Below are positions 27,829-36,368 of a stretch of 36,463 bases of DNA, one piece after another; within the stretch, counting starts at the first letter, position 1; each line of letters opens with the position of its first letter. The DNA is from Xenorhabdus japonica. Lineage in GTDB: Bacteria > Pseudomonadota > Gammaproteobacteria > Enterobacterales > Enterobacteriaceae. The stretch spans positions 1-36,463 of the forward strand of contig NZ_FOVO01000033.1 in NCBI RefSeq assembly GCF_900115195.1, read 5' to 3'. The position numbers and the translations under genes were made by a program. Under the pieces are notes generated by a model. That model was not told the DNA's origin, made no database searches, and saw only the letters and a program-made list of their open reading frames with translations.

Positions 27829-28407
27829 ATGTCTTTTGAATTACCAGCATTACCTTATACCAAAGATGCCCTAGAACCACACATTTCCGCAGAAACTCTA
27901 GAATACCATTACGGCAAACATCACAACACTTATGTTGTAAACCTGAATAATCTGATTAAAGATACCGAATTTGCCGGAAAATCACTGGAAGAAATCATCA
28001 AAACATCTGAAGGCGGCATCTTCAATAACGCTGCACAAGTTTGGAACCATACTTTCTACTGGCATAGCCTGTCACCAAATGGTGGTGGTGAACCAACCGG
28101 AAAATTAGCAGATACTATCAACAATGCTTTCGGTTCTTTTTCTGAGTTCAAACAGCAGTTCACTGACTCTGCCCTGAAAAACTTTGGTTCTGGTTGGACT
28201 TGGTTGGTCAAGAAAGCTGACGGCACTCTGGCTATTGTTAACACTTCTAATGCAGCAACTCCACTGACTAGTGAAGATAAACCAATTCTGACCGTTGATG
28301 TTTGGGAACACGCATATTACATTGATTACCGTAATGCACGTCCTCAATATCTGGAACATTTCTGGGCTCTGGTCAACTGGAAATTTGTTGAAGAAAATTT
28401 GGCTTAA
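27829..28407 (+). CDS. sodB: Superoxide dismutase [Fe] SodB
   Basis: SodB removes superoxide in the cytoplasm. I use the ATG at 27829 behind AAAAGGAG, giving 192 residues ([12 protein letters not shown]); an upstream ATG at 27784 would add 15. The iron ligands H27, H74, D157 and H161 are present, and Q70 in AAQVWNH is typical of iron rather than manganese enzymes. The sequence GCAATGTC over the start codon (27826-27833) is perfectly complementary to RyhB, at the position where RyhB pairs with E. coli sodB. A hairpin terminator follows. Confidence 0.97.
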   Translation: MSFELPALPYTKDALEPHISAETLEYHYGKHHNTYVVNLNNLIKDTEFAGKSLEEIIKTSEGGIFNNAAQVWNHTFYWHSLSPNGGGEPTGKLADTINNAFGSFSEFKQQFTDSALKNFGSGWTWLVKKADGTLAIVNTSNAATPLTSEDKPILTVDVWEHAYYIDYRNARPQYLEHFWALVNWKFVEENLA

Positions 28408-28440
28408 TAAGATTAATTCTCACACCAGTTTGAAATAACT

Positions 28441-28492
28441 AGGGCAGGTTTTCTTTCATTTACTGAACTCCTAATGCTAGAGAACCCGCCCT
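28441..28492 (+). terminator. Terminator of sodB
   Basis: AGGGCAGGTT (28441-28450) and AACCCGCCCT (28483-28492) pair over 10 bp with one mismatch, and the stem continues with TTCT/AGAG. A loop of roughly 25 nt and TTAAAAC follow. Confidence 0.6.
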
Positions 28493-28546
28493 TAAAACAA
28501 TGCCTTCAAAGCAAATAGTGTTACAAATTCTTCTTTTAGATCTTAA

Positions 28547-28633
28547 TCAGATCAAACAGAGGCTTCCCAGAAAAACAATCATGATTAATGCACTACCGGC
28601 AGCCAATAATCCCAACTTCAGATCTGTATCCAT
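28547..28633 (-). CDS. cydH: CydH (YnhF), small subunit of cytochrome bd-I oxidase
   Basis: CydH is a single-pass membrane protein that binds the cytochrome bd-I oxidase and helps block an oxygen entry route. This 28-residue ORF starts with ATG (28633) behind GAGG at a 7-nt spacing. It begins MDTDLKLGLLAAGSALIMIV and ends VFLGSLCLI. The first five residues fit the E. coli pattern (MSTDLK), followed by one transmembrane helix. The position beside purR matches E. coli, although ydhP, which lies between sodB and this gene there, is missing. Position, length and start motif agree, so I am fairly sure. Confidence 0.8.
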   Translation of the reverse strand: MDTDLKLGLLAAGSALIMIVFLGSLCLI

Positions 28634-28868
28634 AGAACATCCTCAATGTGAAAATTAAGATACTCCAATACTATAAATTTTAATACATAAGTTTTTAATA
28701 CCATAAATTTTAAGTGGTCATTTGCCGTATTATTTAAAAACCATACCGCAAGATTTAATCCATACTCTTTATAGCATTGATTATTGCTTTCACTTTTGAG
28801 CTAGATCAGACAAAATTCAAGGTTTATCGCTAAATTATTGCCAATCACCACTCTATATATAAATATGT

Positions 28869-28884
28869 TGGCAAACGATTAACA
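28869..28884 (+). promoter_or_regulatory. Probable PurR operator upstream of purR
   Basis: TGGCAAACGATTAACA matches the E. coli purR operator AGGCAAACGTTTACCT at 12 of 16 positions and keeps the CAAACG core. It lies about 120 bp before the purR ATG, consistent with autoregulation. Confidence 0.5.
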
Positions 28885-28890
28885 AATATC

Positions 28891-28969
28891 TATACTCGAT
28901 AGATTTCAAGCCTCGGTGGAGTGCAAGTTAGTGCGGTCAACCAAACGAATTTGAAAAATAAAGGGTATA
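28891..28969. repeat. MITE-like repeat, copy C (in the purR leader)
   Basis: The sequence starts TATACTCGATAGATTTCAAG and ends TTTGAAAAATAAAGGGTATA; the two ends are loosely inverted copies of each other. It is inverted relative to copies A and B and longer (79 bp), with a unique middle. It lies 6 bp after the PurR box and 36 bp before the purR ATG. Confidence 0.5.
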
Positions 28970-29005
28970 TAAAGTTAGACCATAAGGTCAGGAGTCCTTT
29001 TTATC

Positions 29006-30031
29006 ATGGCAACGATCAAAGATGTGGCTAAACATGCTGGTGTTTCGACCACAACCGTATCCCATGTTATCAATAAAACCCGTTTCGTCGCCGAAGATAC
29101 AAAAGCTGCAGTTTGGGCTGCGATTAAGGAACTGAACTATTCTCCCAGTGCCGTTGCCCGTAGTTTAAAAGTTAACCATACTAAATCCATTGGGTTATTG
29201 GCAACGTCAAGTGAAGCACCTTATTTTGCTGAGATCATAGAATCTGTTGAAAATAGCTGCTATGGCAAAGGTTATACACTGATTTTATGTAATTCTCATA
29301 ACAACCTTGATAAACAGAAAGCTTATCTCGCGATGCTGGCGCAAAAACGCGTAGATGGTTTGCTGGTCATGTGTTCAGAGTACCCTGAACAGCTTTTAGG
29401 TATGCTGGAAGGCTATCGTAATATTCCTATGGTGGTTATGGATTGGGGAGAATCCAGAGGGGATTTTACCGATGCAATTATTGATAACGCTTTTCATGGT
29501 GGTTACTTAGCTGGGCGTTATCTCATTGAGCGCGGTCATCGTGATATTGCCTCCATTCCTGGGCCATTAGCAAGAAACACTGGCGGAGGGCGTCATCAAG
29601 GTTTTCTCAAGGCACTGAAAGAAGCCAATATTACTATTCGGGATGAGTGGATTGTTCAGGGTGATTTTGAACCTGAGTCCGGTTATCAAGCCATGTGCAA
29701 GATCCTTAATCAGAAGCATCGTCCAACGGCTGTTTTTTGCGGTGGTGATGTTATGGCAATGGGAGCGATTTGTGCAGCCGATGAGTTGGGATTACGCGTT
29801 CCCCAAGATATCTCAATTATCGGTTATGACAATATTCGCAATGCCCGCTATTTCACGCCAGCATTGACAACCATCCACCAACCCAAAGAACGCTTAGGGC
29901 AAATGGCTTTTTCGATGTTACTGGACAGAATCGTCAATAAACGTGAGGATGTACAAACTATTGAAGTCCACCCACGTCTTGTTGAACGGCGCTCTGTTGC
30001 GGATGGACCTTTTATTGATTATCGTCGCTGA
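29006..30031 (+). CDS. purR: Purine repressor PurR
   Basis: PurR is a LacI-family repressor of purine biosynthesis genes that binds DNA with hypoxanthine or guanine as corepressor. The 341 residues equal the E. coli length and match almost throughout. The helix-turn-helix is at the N-terminus ([20 protein letters not shown]), with the hinge helix [12 protein letters not shown]. The corepressor domain keeps [12 protein letters not shown] and [16 protein letters not shown] is 12 nt from the ATG, a long spacing. The gene ends 3 bp before the 3' end of punR. Confidence 0.96.
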   Translation: MATIKDVAKHAGVSTTTVSHVINKTRFVAEDTKAAVWAAIKELNYSPSAVARSLKVNHTKSIGLLATSSEAPYFAEIIESVENSCYGKGYTLILCNSHNNLDKQKAYLAMLAQKRVDGLLVMCSEYPEQLLGMLEGYRNIPMVVMDWGESRGDFTDAIIDNAFHGGYLAGRYLIERGHRDIASIPGPLARNTGGGRHQGFLKALKEANITIRDEWIVQGDFEPESGYQAMCKILNQKHRPTAVFCGGDVMAMGAICAADELGLRVPQDISIIGYDNIRNARYFTPALTTIHQPKERLGQMAFSMLLDRIVNKREDVQTIEVHPRLVERRSVADGPFIDYRR

Positions 30032-30034
30032 CGG

Positions 30035-30943
30035 TTAATTTTCTTGCAGCCATTCAGCATTAAGCGTTTCGCTATCCCCTAGGTAATCAAGTAACCAACT
30101 TAATGCTGGTGAATGGCTTTTTTGCAACCATGTCAAACAGCATGGGCTATCAGGCAATGGTTGTTCAAGTTCGAGTGTAGTCAGCTTGCCTTTACGGATC
30201 AGCGGTAGTGCACGGTGCTTGGGAACCATTCCTACACATAATCCTTCCATTACGCAACTTAATCCAGAATCCCAATCAGGAACAATTAATCTCCGTTGGT
30301 TATCCAAAGCCCATGTATCACGTTTAGGCAGACTGCGTGAAGTATCCTCGAGGCACAAACTAGGGTAAGGCCGCATTTGGTCATCATCCAATTTTCCTGA
30401 TATTACTGCCAGTTCATGTCCGGGGCTAGCGACACATAACCATGGCATGAACCCCATATCCCTGAAGCTATATTGCTCCCCAACAGGGGAAGCGCGTGTT
30501 GCCCCGATAGCAACATCCACTCGTTCGTCTACCAAGGCATCCCATACACCGTTGAAAACTTCGGGATAGATAAATAATTCAATATCTGGAAAATGGCGAT
30601 AAAAATCTAAAATTAGCCGAAGAGTTCGCTTTGATTTTACTACCTGATCAACTGCAATACTAAATTGACCCCGCCAACCATTGGCAACTTGTTGACACTG
30701 GTGCCGGGTGTGATTCATTTTTTTGATAACAGAACGAGCTTCTTTGACAAAAATAGCCCCTGCTTCAGTTAAGTCGACATCACGATGACGACGTTCAAAC
30801 AAAGGCACTGCCAACCATTCTTCAAGCTGTTTGACCGTATAACTGATAGCAGAAGGCACACGGTGAAGCTCTGATGCAGCCGCACTGAAACTTCCTGTTC
30901 TGGCAACAGCATCAACAACTTCCAGAGAGTATTCAGACCACAT
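30035..30943 (-). CDS. punR: LysR-type regulator PunR (YdhB)
   Basis: PunR is a LysR-type regulator that activates punC in E. coli in response to purine nucleosides. I use the ATG at 30943 (MWSEYSLEVVDAVARTGSFS) behind AAGGAAG, giving 302 residues; an ATG five codons upstream overlaps that site. The N-terminal winged helix (AAASELHRVPSAISYTVKQ) and the FNGVWDALVDERVDVAIGA ligand-domain stretch match E. coli YdhB. The gene is divergent from punC and convergent with purR, the same order as in E. coli. Confidence 0.92.
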   Translation of the reverse strand: MWSEYSLEVVDAVARTGSFSAAASELHRVPSAISYTVKQLEEWLAVPLFERRHRDVDLTEAGAIFVKEARSVIKKMNHTRHQCQQVANGWRGQFSIAVDQVVKSKRTLRLILDFYRHFPDIELFIYPEVFNGVWDALVDERVDVAIGATRASPVGEQYSFRDMGFMPWLCVASPGHELAVISGKLDDDQMRPYPSLCLEDTSRSLPKRDTWALDNQRRLIVPDWDSGLSCVMEGLCVGMVPKHRALPLIRKGKLTTLELEQPLPDSPCCLTWLQKSHSPALSWLLDYLGDSETLNAEWLQEN

Positions 30944-31066
30944 ATATCTTCCTTTCAATTTTTTTCACAGCATGGTGCAAATATTACCGTTTCACAAGTA
31001 AAAATCATGCCATATAAAATAAGCCGAATATTTATTTATCAACTACTACATCAAGTTATTAACACA

Positions 31067-32239
31067 ATGACAACAAATAAAAACTCCATTCCATTCATGT
31101 TTTATCTCGCAGGCTTGAGTATGCTTGGCTATTTGGCCATCGATATGTATCTTCCTGCTTTTGACACAATGAAAAAAGAATTAGGTACATCAACAAATGC
31201 CATTAGTGCGAGCCTCAGCATTTTTCTTGCCGGGTTTGCTTTTGCCCAACTTTTATGGGGGCAATTGTCTGACCGTTTAGGTAGAAAACCTGTTCTTATT
31301 ATCGGACTGTCCCTGTTTTCCATTAGCTGTTTAGGTATGCTCTGGATAACTGATCCTATCCAGTTGCTTATATTGAGATTTATGCAGGCAGTTGGAGTTT
31401 GTTCTGCCGCAGTTACTTGGCAGGCTTTGGTTGTCGATAGATATGATGTAGAGCGGACCAAACGTGTTTTTGCCATGATCATGCCTTTGGTCGCTCTTTC
31501 CCCTGCTCTTGCGCCTTTGTTAGGCGCATGGTTATTGACACATAGTGGCTGGAGAATCATTTTCCTTGTTTTAATGATCGTAACGCTATTACTGCTAATA
31601 CCAACATTTTCTCTGAAAAGAGACCACATTAATATCGAAGCCAGCTCTGATACGAAAGCAATTTCTTTCCTTACATTACTATCTTCCCCAGTTTTCAGCG
31701 GAAATGTATTGATTTATGCATCTTGCAGTGCAGGTTTTTTTGCTTGGCTAACTGGTTCACCAACGATTTTGAAAAATATGGGTTATGACTCTACCGATAT
31801 TGGCTTAAGTTACATTCCCCAAACACTGGCATTCATGATTGGTGGATATGGTTGCCGTATCTTATTGGCAAAAGTGAAAAGCGAAACAGTATTCCCATTT
31901 TTATTGGTGGGATACGCTGTGAGCATGACTATTATTTACCTGATTTCCATACTAGGTGAACCTTCATTCATAGCCATTCTTATTCCTTTTTGTGTGATGG
32001 CAGCAATGAATGGTGCATCCTATCCAATTGCCGTGGCAAATGCCCTGTCTGTTTATCCCAAGAATAGTGGTAAGGCTGCTGCATTACAAAATACCCTGCA
32101 ATTAAGCCTTTGTTTTGTTGCAAGCATGATCGTTTCTATATTTATGGAATCTCCCCTTGTATCGACTGCAACAATAATGGCATTTACTTCTGTTCCAATG
32201 GCTGTCGGTTATTGGTTGCAAAAAAAAGTTACTAAATAA
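31067..32239 (+). CDS. punC: Purine nucleoside transporter PunC (YdhC), MFS family
   Basis: PunC is an inner-membrane major facilitator of the Bcr/CflA drug-resistance group, shown in E. coli to import adenosine. I use the ATG at 31067, giving 390 residues with the first helix at FMFYLAGLSMLGYLAIDMYL. An ATG at 31007 would add 20 residues. Neither has a clear ribosome binding site, so the start is uncertain. Twelve hydrophobic segments are visible, with the MFS motif GQLSDRLGRKPVL between helices 2 and 3. A very strong hairpin terminator follows. Divergent punR supports the assignment. Confidence 0.88.
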   Translation: MTTNKNSIPFMFYLAGLSMLGYLAIDMYLPAFDTMKKELGTSTNAISASLSIFLAGFAFAQLLWGQLSDRLGRKPVLIIGLSLFSISCLGMLWITDPIQLLILRFMQAVGVCSAAVTWQALVVDRYDVERTKRVFAMIMPLVALSPALAPLLGAWLLTHSGWRIIFLVLMIVTLLLLIPTFSLKRDHINIEASSDTKAISFLTLLSSPVFSGNVLIYASCSAGFFAWLTGSPTILKNMGYDSTDIGLSYIPQTLAFMIGGYGCRILLAKVKSETVFPFLLVGYAVSMTIIYLISILGEPSFIAILIPFCVMAAMNGASYPIAVANALSVYPKNSGKAAALQNTLQLSLCFVASMIVSIFMESPLVSTATIMAFTSVPMAVGYWLQKKVTK

Positions 32240-32260
32240 AATAATAATTAAGAACATTAT

Positions 32261-32296
32261 CATCTAAAGGTTACATAATGATGTAACCTTTAGATG
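32261..32296 (+). terminator. Terminator of punC
   Basis: CATCTAAAGGTTACAT (32261-32276) and ATGTAACCTTTAGATG (32281-32296) form a perfect 16-bp stem with a 4-nt loop, followed by ATTGTTT. It is the longest perfect hairpin I noticed in the window. Confidence 0.8.
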
Positions 32297-32517
32297 ATTG
32301 TTTAAATACCATTTCACTCATATACTCATACAGATCCATTATTCTAAAAACTCGGAATTTGAGGTTTTTCAGAGCACTGAAGCTCTATTTAATTTCAGGA
32401 TGAATAGGCAATATGTGCTTTCAATGTAATTTCTAACAAATCTTCGAGGTTTTAACATAATAAAATCAGCTACAAAGTGACACCTCAAAATTCCATCACA
32501 CAAATGTTGGAGAGTAT

Positions 32518-33669
32518 ATGAGTTCATCTTTTGTTGAAGGTAAAAAAACAATAACTGATTCTTGGCATAGGATCGCCCATGAATTGCTTCAGGAAACGGA
32601 TATTGAGATCAATGGCAAGCATCCTTTTGATATACGCATTAAAAATCCTGACTTCTATAAGCGCGTATTGAAAGAAGGTTCTTTGGGGCTGGGTGAAAGT
32701 TATATGGATGGCTGGTGGGAATGTGATCGCCTTGATATTTTCTTTTATAAAATATTACAGGCAGGTTTGGAACACCGTATTCCTAAAAATGCTAAAGATA
32801 TTTTCAAGATAATTATATCTCGTTTATTCAATTTACAATCTCCCAAACGCGCTTGGATTGTAGGTAAAGAACATTATAATTTAGGCAATGACCTTTTTAC
32901 TCGGATGCTTGATCCTCATATGCAATATTCTTGCGGGTATTGGAAAGATACCAATACACTGGAAGAAGCACAATCCCATAAGCTCCGCCTAATTTGTGAA
33001 AAACTACAATTATCTCCGGGCATGACTTTATTGGATATCGGCTGTGGATGGGGAGGTTTAGCAGCTTATGCGGCAGAGAATTATGGAGTATCTGTCACAG
33101 GGGTAACTATTTCAGCCGAACAACAAAAATATGCGCAGGAACGCTGCAAGGATCTAAATGTAAAAATAATCCTTGAAGATTACCGAAACCTTAACCTTCA
33201 GTTTGATCGTGTTGTGTCTGTTGGTATGTTTGAGCACGTTGGTCCTAAAAATTATGGCAATTATTTCAATATGGTGAAAAAGAATCTGACCCCTGATGGT
33301 CTGTTCCTTCTTCATACCATCGGTTCCAATGTCGATAAATCAGGAGCTGATGCTTGGATCAGCAAATATATTTTCCCCAATGGCTGCTTACCATCAATCT
33401 CTAAAATTGCCAGAGCAACTAATGGAAAGTTTGTCATGGAAGATTGGCACAACTTTGGGGCAGATTATGACCGGACACTCATGGCATGGTATGAACGATT
33501 TACTGCCAGTTGGCACGAAATAGAGCATAATTATAGTCCACGCTTCAAACGGATGTTCAGCTATTACCTGAATGCCTGTGCAGGTGCATTCCGAGCAAGA
33601 AACATTCAATTATGGCAGATAATATTCAGTCCACAAGGCATTGAAAAAGGATTGAGAGTTCCTAGATAG
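32518..33669 (+). CDS. cfa: Cyclopropane-fatty-acyl-phospholipid synthase Cfa
   Basis: Cfa adds a methylene bridge from S-adenosylmethionine to unsaturated acyl chains of membrane phospholipids, usually in stationary phase. The 383 residues match E. coli Cfa (382). The SAM-binding motif is LDIGCGWGGLAAYAA, followed by GVTISAEQQKYAQER and the VGMFEHVG motif. C354 in NACAGAFRARNIQLW aligns with the E. coli active-site cysteine. The ATG follows GGAGAG. The upstream gap of about 220 bp after the punC terminator could hold a long leader, which in E. coli is a target of small RNAs. Confidence 0.96.
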   Translation: MSSSFVEGKKTITDSWHRIAHELLQETDIEINGKHPFDIRIKNPDFYKRVLKEGSLGLGESYMDGWWECDRLDIFFYKILQAGLEHRIPKNAKDIFKIIISRLFNLQSPKRAWIVGKEHYNLGNDLFTRMLDPHMQYSCGYWKDTNTLEEAQSHKLRLICEKLQLSPGMTLLDIGCGWGGLAAYAAENYGVSVTGVTISAEQQKYAQERCKDLNVKIILEDYRNLNLQFDRVVSVGMFEHVGPKNYGNYFNMVKKNLTPDGLFLLHTIGSNVDKSGADAWISKYIFPNGCLPSISKIARATNGKFVMEDWHNFGADYDRTLMAWYERFTASWHEIEHNYSPRFKRMFSYYLNACAGAFRARNIQLWQIIFSPQGIEKGLRVPR

Positions 33670-33690
33670 TTCTCCTTAAGTGGAGTTCTC

Positions 33691-33721
33691 AAAGCTACAG
33701 AAATAATACTTCTGTAGCTTT
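33691..33721 (+). terminator. Terminator of cfa
   Basis: AAAGCTACAGAA (33691-33702) and TTCTGTAGCTTT (33710-33721) form a perfect 12-bp stem with a 7-nt loop. It lies between convergent cfa and ribE and may serve both. Confidence 0.8.
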
Positions 33722-33777
33722 CGCGTTCTATCGAATAACGTTACCACAAAATCAATAGCACAAACTGGAAATACTTT

Positions 33778-34422
33778 TTATTGTTCTTCAGTCTGTAACA
33801 ATAATCTTTCCTGTTCTTTCTGAGCCATAACTCGTTCAACGGTATCTACAATCGCTTGGGTTTGTGGGTCAATCTCAATATTAACCTTTTCACCTAAACG
33901 TTTTTTTCCCAGAGTTGTACGCTCTAATGTTTCTGGAATCAAATGAACACAGAAACGATTATTTACTACATCCCCAATTGTCAGGCTAATCCCATCAATG
34001 CCAATAAACCCTTTGTGCAGGATATATTTCATCAACGCCTTATCGTGAATTCGAAACCATATTTCATGGTTATTTTCAGAAGTGAAGATTTTGGCAATTT
34101 CTGCTGTTGTAATAACATGACCGGACATCAAATGCCCACCAATTTCATCACCAAATTTAGCCGCTCTTTCCAGATTGACTAAAGCACCTACCCTAATTTC
34201 GCCGAGATTGGTCAGACGCAATGTTTCTTTCATTAAATCGAAGCTAATGAAATCACCATTAATCTTGGTCACAGTCAGGCAGCAACCATTGTGGGAAACA
34301 GAAGCTCCCGTTTCAATTCCGGGTAATAATTCAGCCGGAAATTTAACAACATAAGTCCGAAAATGCATTTTTTCATCAATGGCAACTATCGGCGCTTTTC
34401 CCTGAACGATACCTGTAAACAT
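33778..34422 (-). CDS. ribE: Riboflavin synthase alpha subunit
   Basis: Riboflavin synthase joins two molecules of 6,7-dimethyl-8-ribityllumazine to make riboflavin. In E. coli this gene was formerly called ribC. The 214 residues start with the diagnostic MFTGIVQG and contain two related lumazine-binding halves ([13 protein letters not shown] near 40 and [13 protein letters not shown] near 135). [10 protein letters not shown] stretch is conserved. The gene converges on cfa, as in E. coli. mdtK, which is divergent there, does not appear on the other side; mobile elements occupy that place. Confidence 0.95.
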   Translation of the reverse strand: MFTGIVQGKAPIVAIDEKMHFRTYVVKFPAELLPGIETGASVSHNGCCLTVTKINGDFISFDLMKETLRLTNLGEIRVGALVNLERAAKFGDEIGGHLMSGHVITTAEIAKIFTSENNHEIWFRIHDKALMKYILHKGFIGIDGISLTIGDVVNNRFCVHLIPETLERTTLGKKRLGEKVNIEIDPQTQAIVDTVERVMAQKEQERLLLQTEEQ

Positions 34423-34632
34423 GGGAACCTCTTTAATAATTTCATCTGACAGAGTAGTTTAACCCACTCACCGCATTTAAACACTATCCCGTTTAAACAT
34501 CATTCTGTTTAAGGCACTATTCCGGTTGAGTTTAGTTTCAGTTGAGTGTTGCTTCAATCATGTGCCTAAGTTATTGAGTATAAAGTTACTCGATACGGAG
34601 GCATTTGCGGCACCTGAGTCATTAGGTTATGA
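34423..34632. other. ribE upstream region with short tandem repeats
   Basis: This gap contains four degenerate tandem units that start with TTTAA: 34458-34475, 34476-34491, 34492-34507 and 34508-34524, with a period of 16-18 bp. I see no ORF and no FMN riboswitch pattern. The rest, up to the inverted repeat at 34633, has nothing I recognise. Confidence 0.4.
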
Positions 34633-34803
34633 ACCCAATAGTTAGATTTCTTGTGAAATATAGTAGTTACGCTCAATAAACGTTCCTATCACCTTGTCGT
34701 GTATCTCTTCTGATTTGGATAGACTATCGTTTTTCGATTCAGCCTTTTTAGCCAGGTACGATGGGGTAATACCGCTCGCTTAAGCAAATCAAGATAAGTC
34801 ATA

Positions 34804-34833
34804 ATCGGCCTCAAATGATTGTCTGAGGCCGAT
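34804..34833 (+). terminator. Hairpin with T run just before the transposase ATG
   Basis: ATCGGCCTCA (34804-34813) and TGAGGCCGAT (34824-34833) form a perfect 10-bp stem followed by four more Ts, ending at the ATG at 34838. It would stop transcription entering from outside or hide the start of translation. Confidence 0.65.
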
Positions 34834-34837
34834 TTTT

Positions 34838-36160
34838 ATGTCTGAATTTTCTCGTGAACTCCACGCCACTGCGGAATTTAATTACCCCGAATCTCTGGAT
34901 GCCTTTAGCCAAAACATTCCGATGGCATGGATGACTGAAACGGTTAAAGAAACCGGCCGAGCCACGATGCGAAAACGTCGATTTCCCGCCGAACAAGCCG
35001 TGTGGCTAGTGCTGGGCATTGGGCTCATGAGAAACCGTTCTATCAATGAGGTTTGTGACAAATTAGACCTGGCTTTTCCTGACGCGAAGGGGGAACTGCC
35101 ATCATTAGCGTCAAGCCGTATCTCGAAAGCCAGACACCGCATTGGTGTTGAGCCCTTGCGGCCTCTTTATCATACCACCGCCACCGAATGGGAAAAAGAA
35201 GAAACAACGTATTCTGCGTGTGGCCTGAAAATCTTATGTGTGGATGGCACCCAGTTTAAGGTGCCTGAAACCGACGATAACCAACAACTGGGTTATGCCT
35301 CCGGCAAAGCCACCTTTCCTTCGGTGTTAGCGGTGACGCTGATGTCTGCACGCACACATCTTATCTCTGATGTGGCGTTTGGCCCCATCACCCAAAGTGA
35401 GATTAGCTACGCTCAACAATGGGTGGGTTCTGTGCCCGAAAATACGCTGATGTTGTTTGACCGGGAATTTCTCTCTGCGGAATTATTTCAATCGTGGTGG
35501 GGAGCAGGCAAAAATACCCATTGGCTAACGCCGATAAAAAGCAAAATGCGTTATGACATTTTTGAGGAATACAGCCCTTATGACAAATTGATCGAGATGC
35601 CCGTTTCTCCCCAGGCCCAACAGGCCCATCCTCACCTTGGAAAAACCTGGCGGGCACGTCTTATTTTAATCCCGGACCCGAAAGGTGAAATTAAAGGTTT
35701 TATCACCTCAATGGAATGCCCGGTGACTTATCCGCTCAAAGCGATCCTGAGCGTGTACTGGGAACGCTAGGAAATTGAAACCGGTTATGGTGAACTGAAA
35801 CAAAGACAACTCAATAACAGCGCCATCCTGAGGAGCCAGACCCGGGTCGGTATTTATCAGGAATTATGGGGCATATTGATTGCCTATAACTTGGTTCGGC
35901 TGGAAATGAGCCGGGTAGCAAAAACCTATCGTGTTGAACCGCTTCGGATAAGCTTTATCAATGCGTTACGGCTGATACAGGATGAATTTTTATGGTGTTC
36001 GGGACGAAGCTCCGGTACGATCCCGCAAAAACTAAAAGCGCTCAGGGAAAATGGCAAGAGGCTGATCTTACCTCAAAAGCGAAAACGCCAATCCGTCCTA
36101 AGGCAAGTGCTTTGCAAAACATTACGTTACCCTTATAAAAAGAGAACCGCTCGCGCTTAA
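34838..36160 (+). pseudogene. IS4-family transposase with an in-frame amber codon
   Basis: One open frame of 440 codons is broken only by TAG at 35768-35770 (codon 311). The family motif Y-x2-R-W-x2-E shows the codon was probably TGG (Trp): YWER, stop, then EIETGYGELKQRQ. The DDE residues are D136 (CVDGTQFK), D208 (LMLFDREF) and E314, with K321 completing the YREK signature. The first product (310 residues) therefore lacks the catalytic glutamate. The downstream part (residues 312-440) is otherwise intact (YNLVRLEMSR). The gene is less AT-rich than its neighbours. It would work only with amber suppression or reversion. Confidence 0.85.
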
Positions 36161-36168
36161 GCGAGCGG
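36147..36168 (+). terminator. Hairpin at the IS right end
   Basis: CCGCTCGC (36147-36154) and GCGAGCGG (36161-36168) form a perfect 8-bp stem with a 6-nt loop. It overlaps the transposase stop codon and the right terminal repeat, so it is both a likely transcript end and part of the IS end. Confidence 0.6.
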
Positions 36169-36213
36169 TATTACAAGGTGATAGGGAGTTTTATCGAACG
36201 TGAATACTATTCT

Positions 36214-36333
36214 TTATAGGGGGGATCTAACTATTGGAGTCATGACCCATTGATGACCAGAACGCGAGCGCCTATTAAGGTGAATTCCTTTGACTGCACT
36301 ACAAGAGGAGCAGGTCACATCAATCTTTACCAT
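36214..36333 (-). pseudogene. Remnant of IS1-family insA
   Basis: On the minus strand an ORF from ATG 36333 begins MVKIDVTCSSCSAVKGIHL and reaches RSGHQ. It resembles the zinc-finger start of IS1 InsA (M-V-K-I-D-V-x-C-x2-C, then GH). Homology stops near residue 28, about 36250, where the neighbouring inverted-repeat element begins. The remaining codons to TAA at 36214 are fused foreign sequence. The rest of insA and all of insB are missing. Confidence 0.6.
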
Positions 36334-36368
36334 CTGAATGTTCTCCAAATAGGCATACTATACATGAT

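Larger units (their letters stand above)
28634..29005. other. Intergenic region between cydH and purR
   Basis: This 372-bp AT-rich stretch contains the divergent cydH and purR promoters, a PurR box (28869-28884) and a MITE-like repeat (28891-28969) in the purR leader. No further ORF is seen. Confidence 0.45.
34767..36173 (+). mobile_element. IS4-family insertion sequence (1,407 bp)
   Basis: The ends are perfect 19-bp inverted repeats TAATACCGCTCGCTTAAGC (34767-34785, and reversed at 36155-36173). They resemble the start of the IS4 terminal repeat (TAATGCCGATCAGTTAAG, from memory), and the length is close to IS4 (about 1.43 kb). It carries one transposase gene with an internal stop. The flanks 34754-34766 and 36174-36186 are not identical, so no clear target duplication remains. 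Confidence 0.85.
34633..36239. mobile_element. MITE-like inverted-repeat element interrupted by an IS
   Basis: The left arm (34633-34697) and right arm (36173-36239) are imperfect inverted copies. CCAATAGTTAGAT (34635-34647) pairs exactly with ATCTAACTATTGG (36225-36237), CCTATCACCTTGT (34685-34697) pairs exactly with 36173-36185, and matching stretches lie between. Removing the IS at 34767-36173 leaves about 200 bp with a core of about 69 bp and no coding capacity. The end ACCCAATAGTTAGAT is loosely like IS982-family termini, but the parent family is unknown. Confidence 0.5.

Noticed and set aside
28891-28969. ERIC element
   Set aside because: The ERIC core with its GTGACTGGGGTGAGCG segment is absent; only TATA-bounded end motifs are shared with small repeats.
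31129-31629. Long antisense ORF of 166 codons inside punC
   Set aside because: It mirrors an MFS coding sequence and has no ribosome binding site or family resemblance; the sense gene explains the open frame.
34423-34632. FMN riboswitch before ribE
   Set aside because: I see none of the conserved FMN-element segments; in E. coli the riboswitch is on ribB, not this gene.
34754-36186. Target-site duplication flanking the IS4-family element
   Set aside because: The 13 bp on each side (AGGTACGATGGGG and CAAGGTGATAGGG) share only loose similarity, not a duplication.
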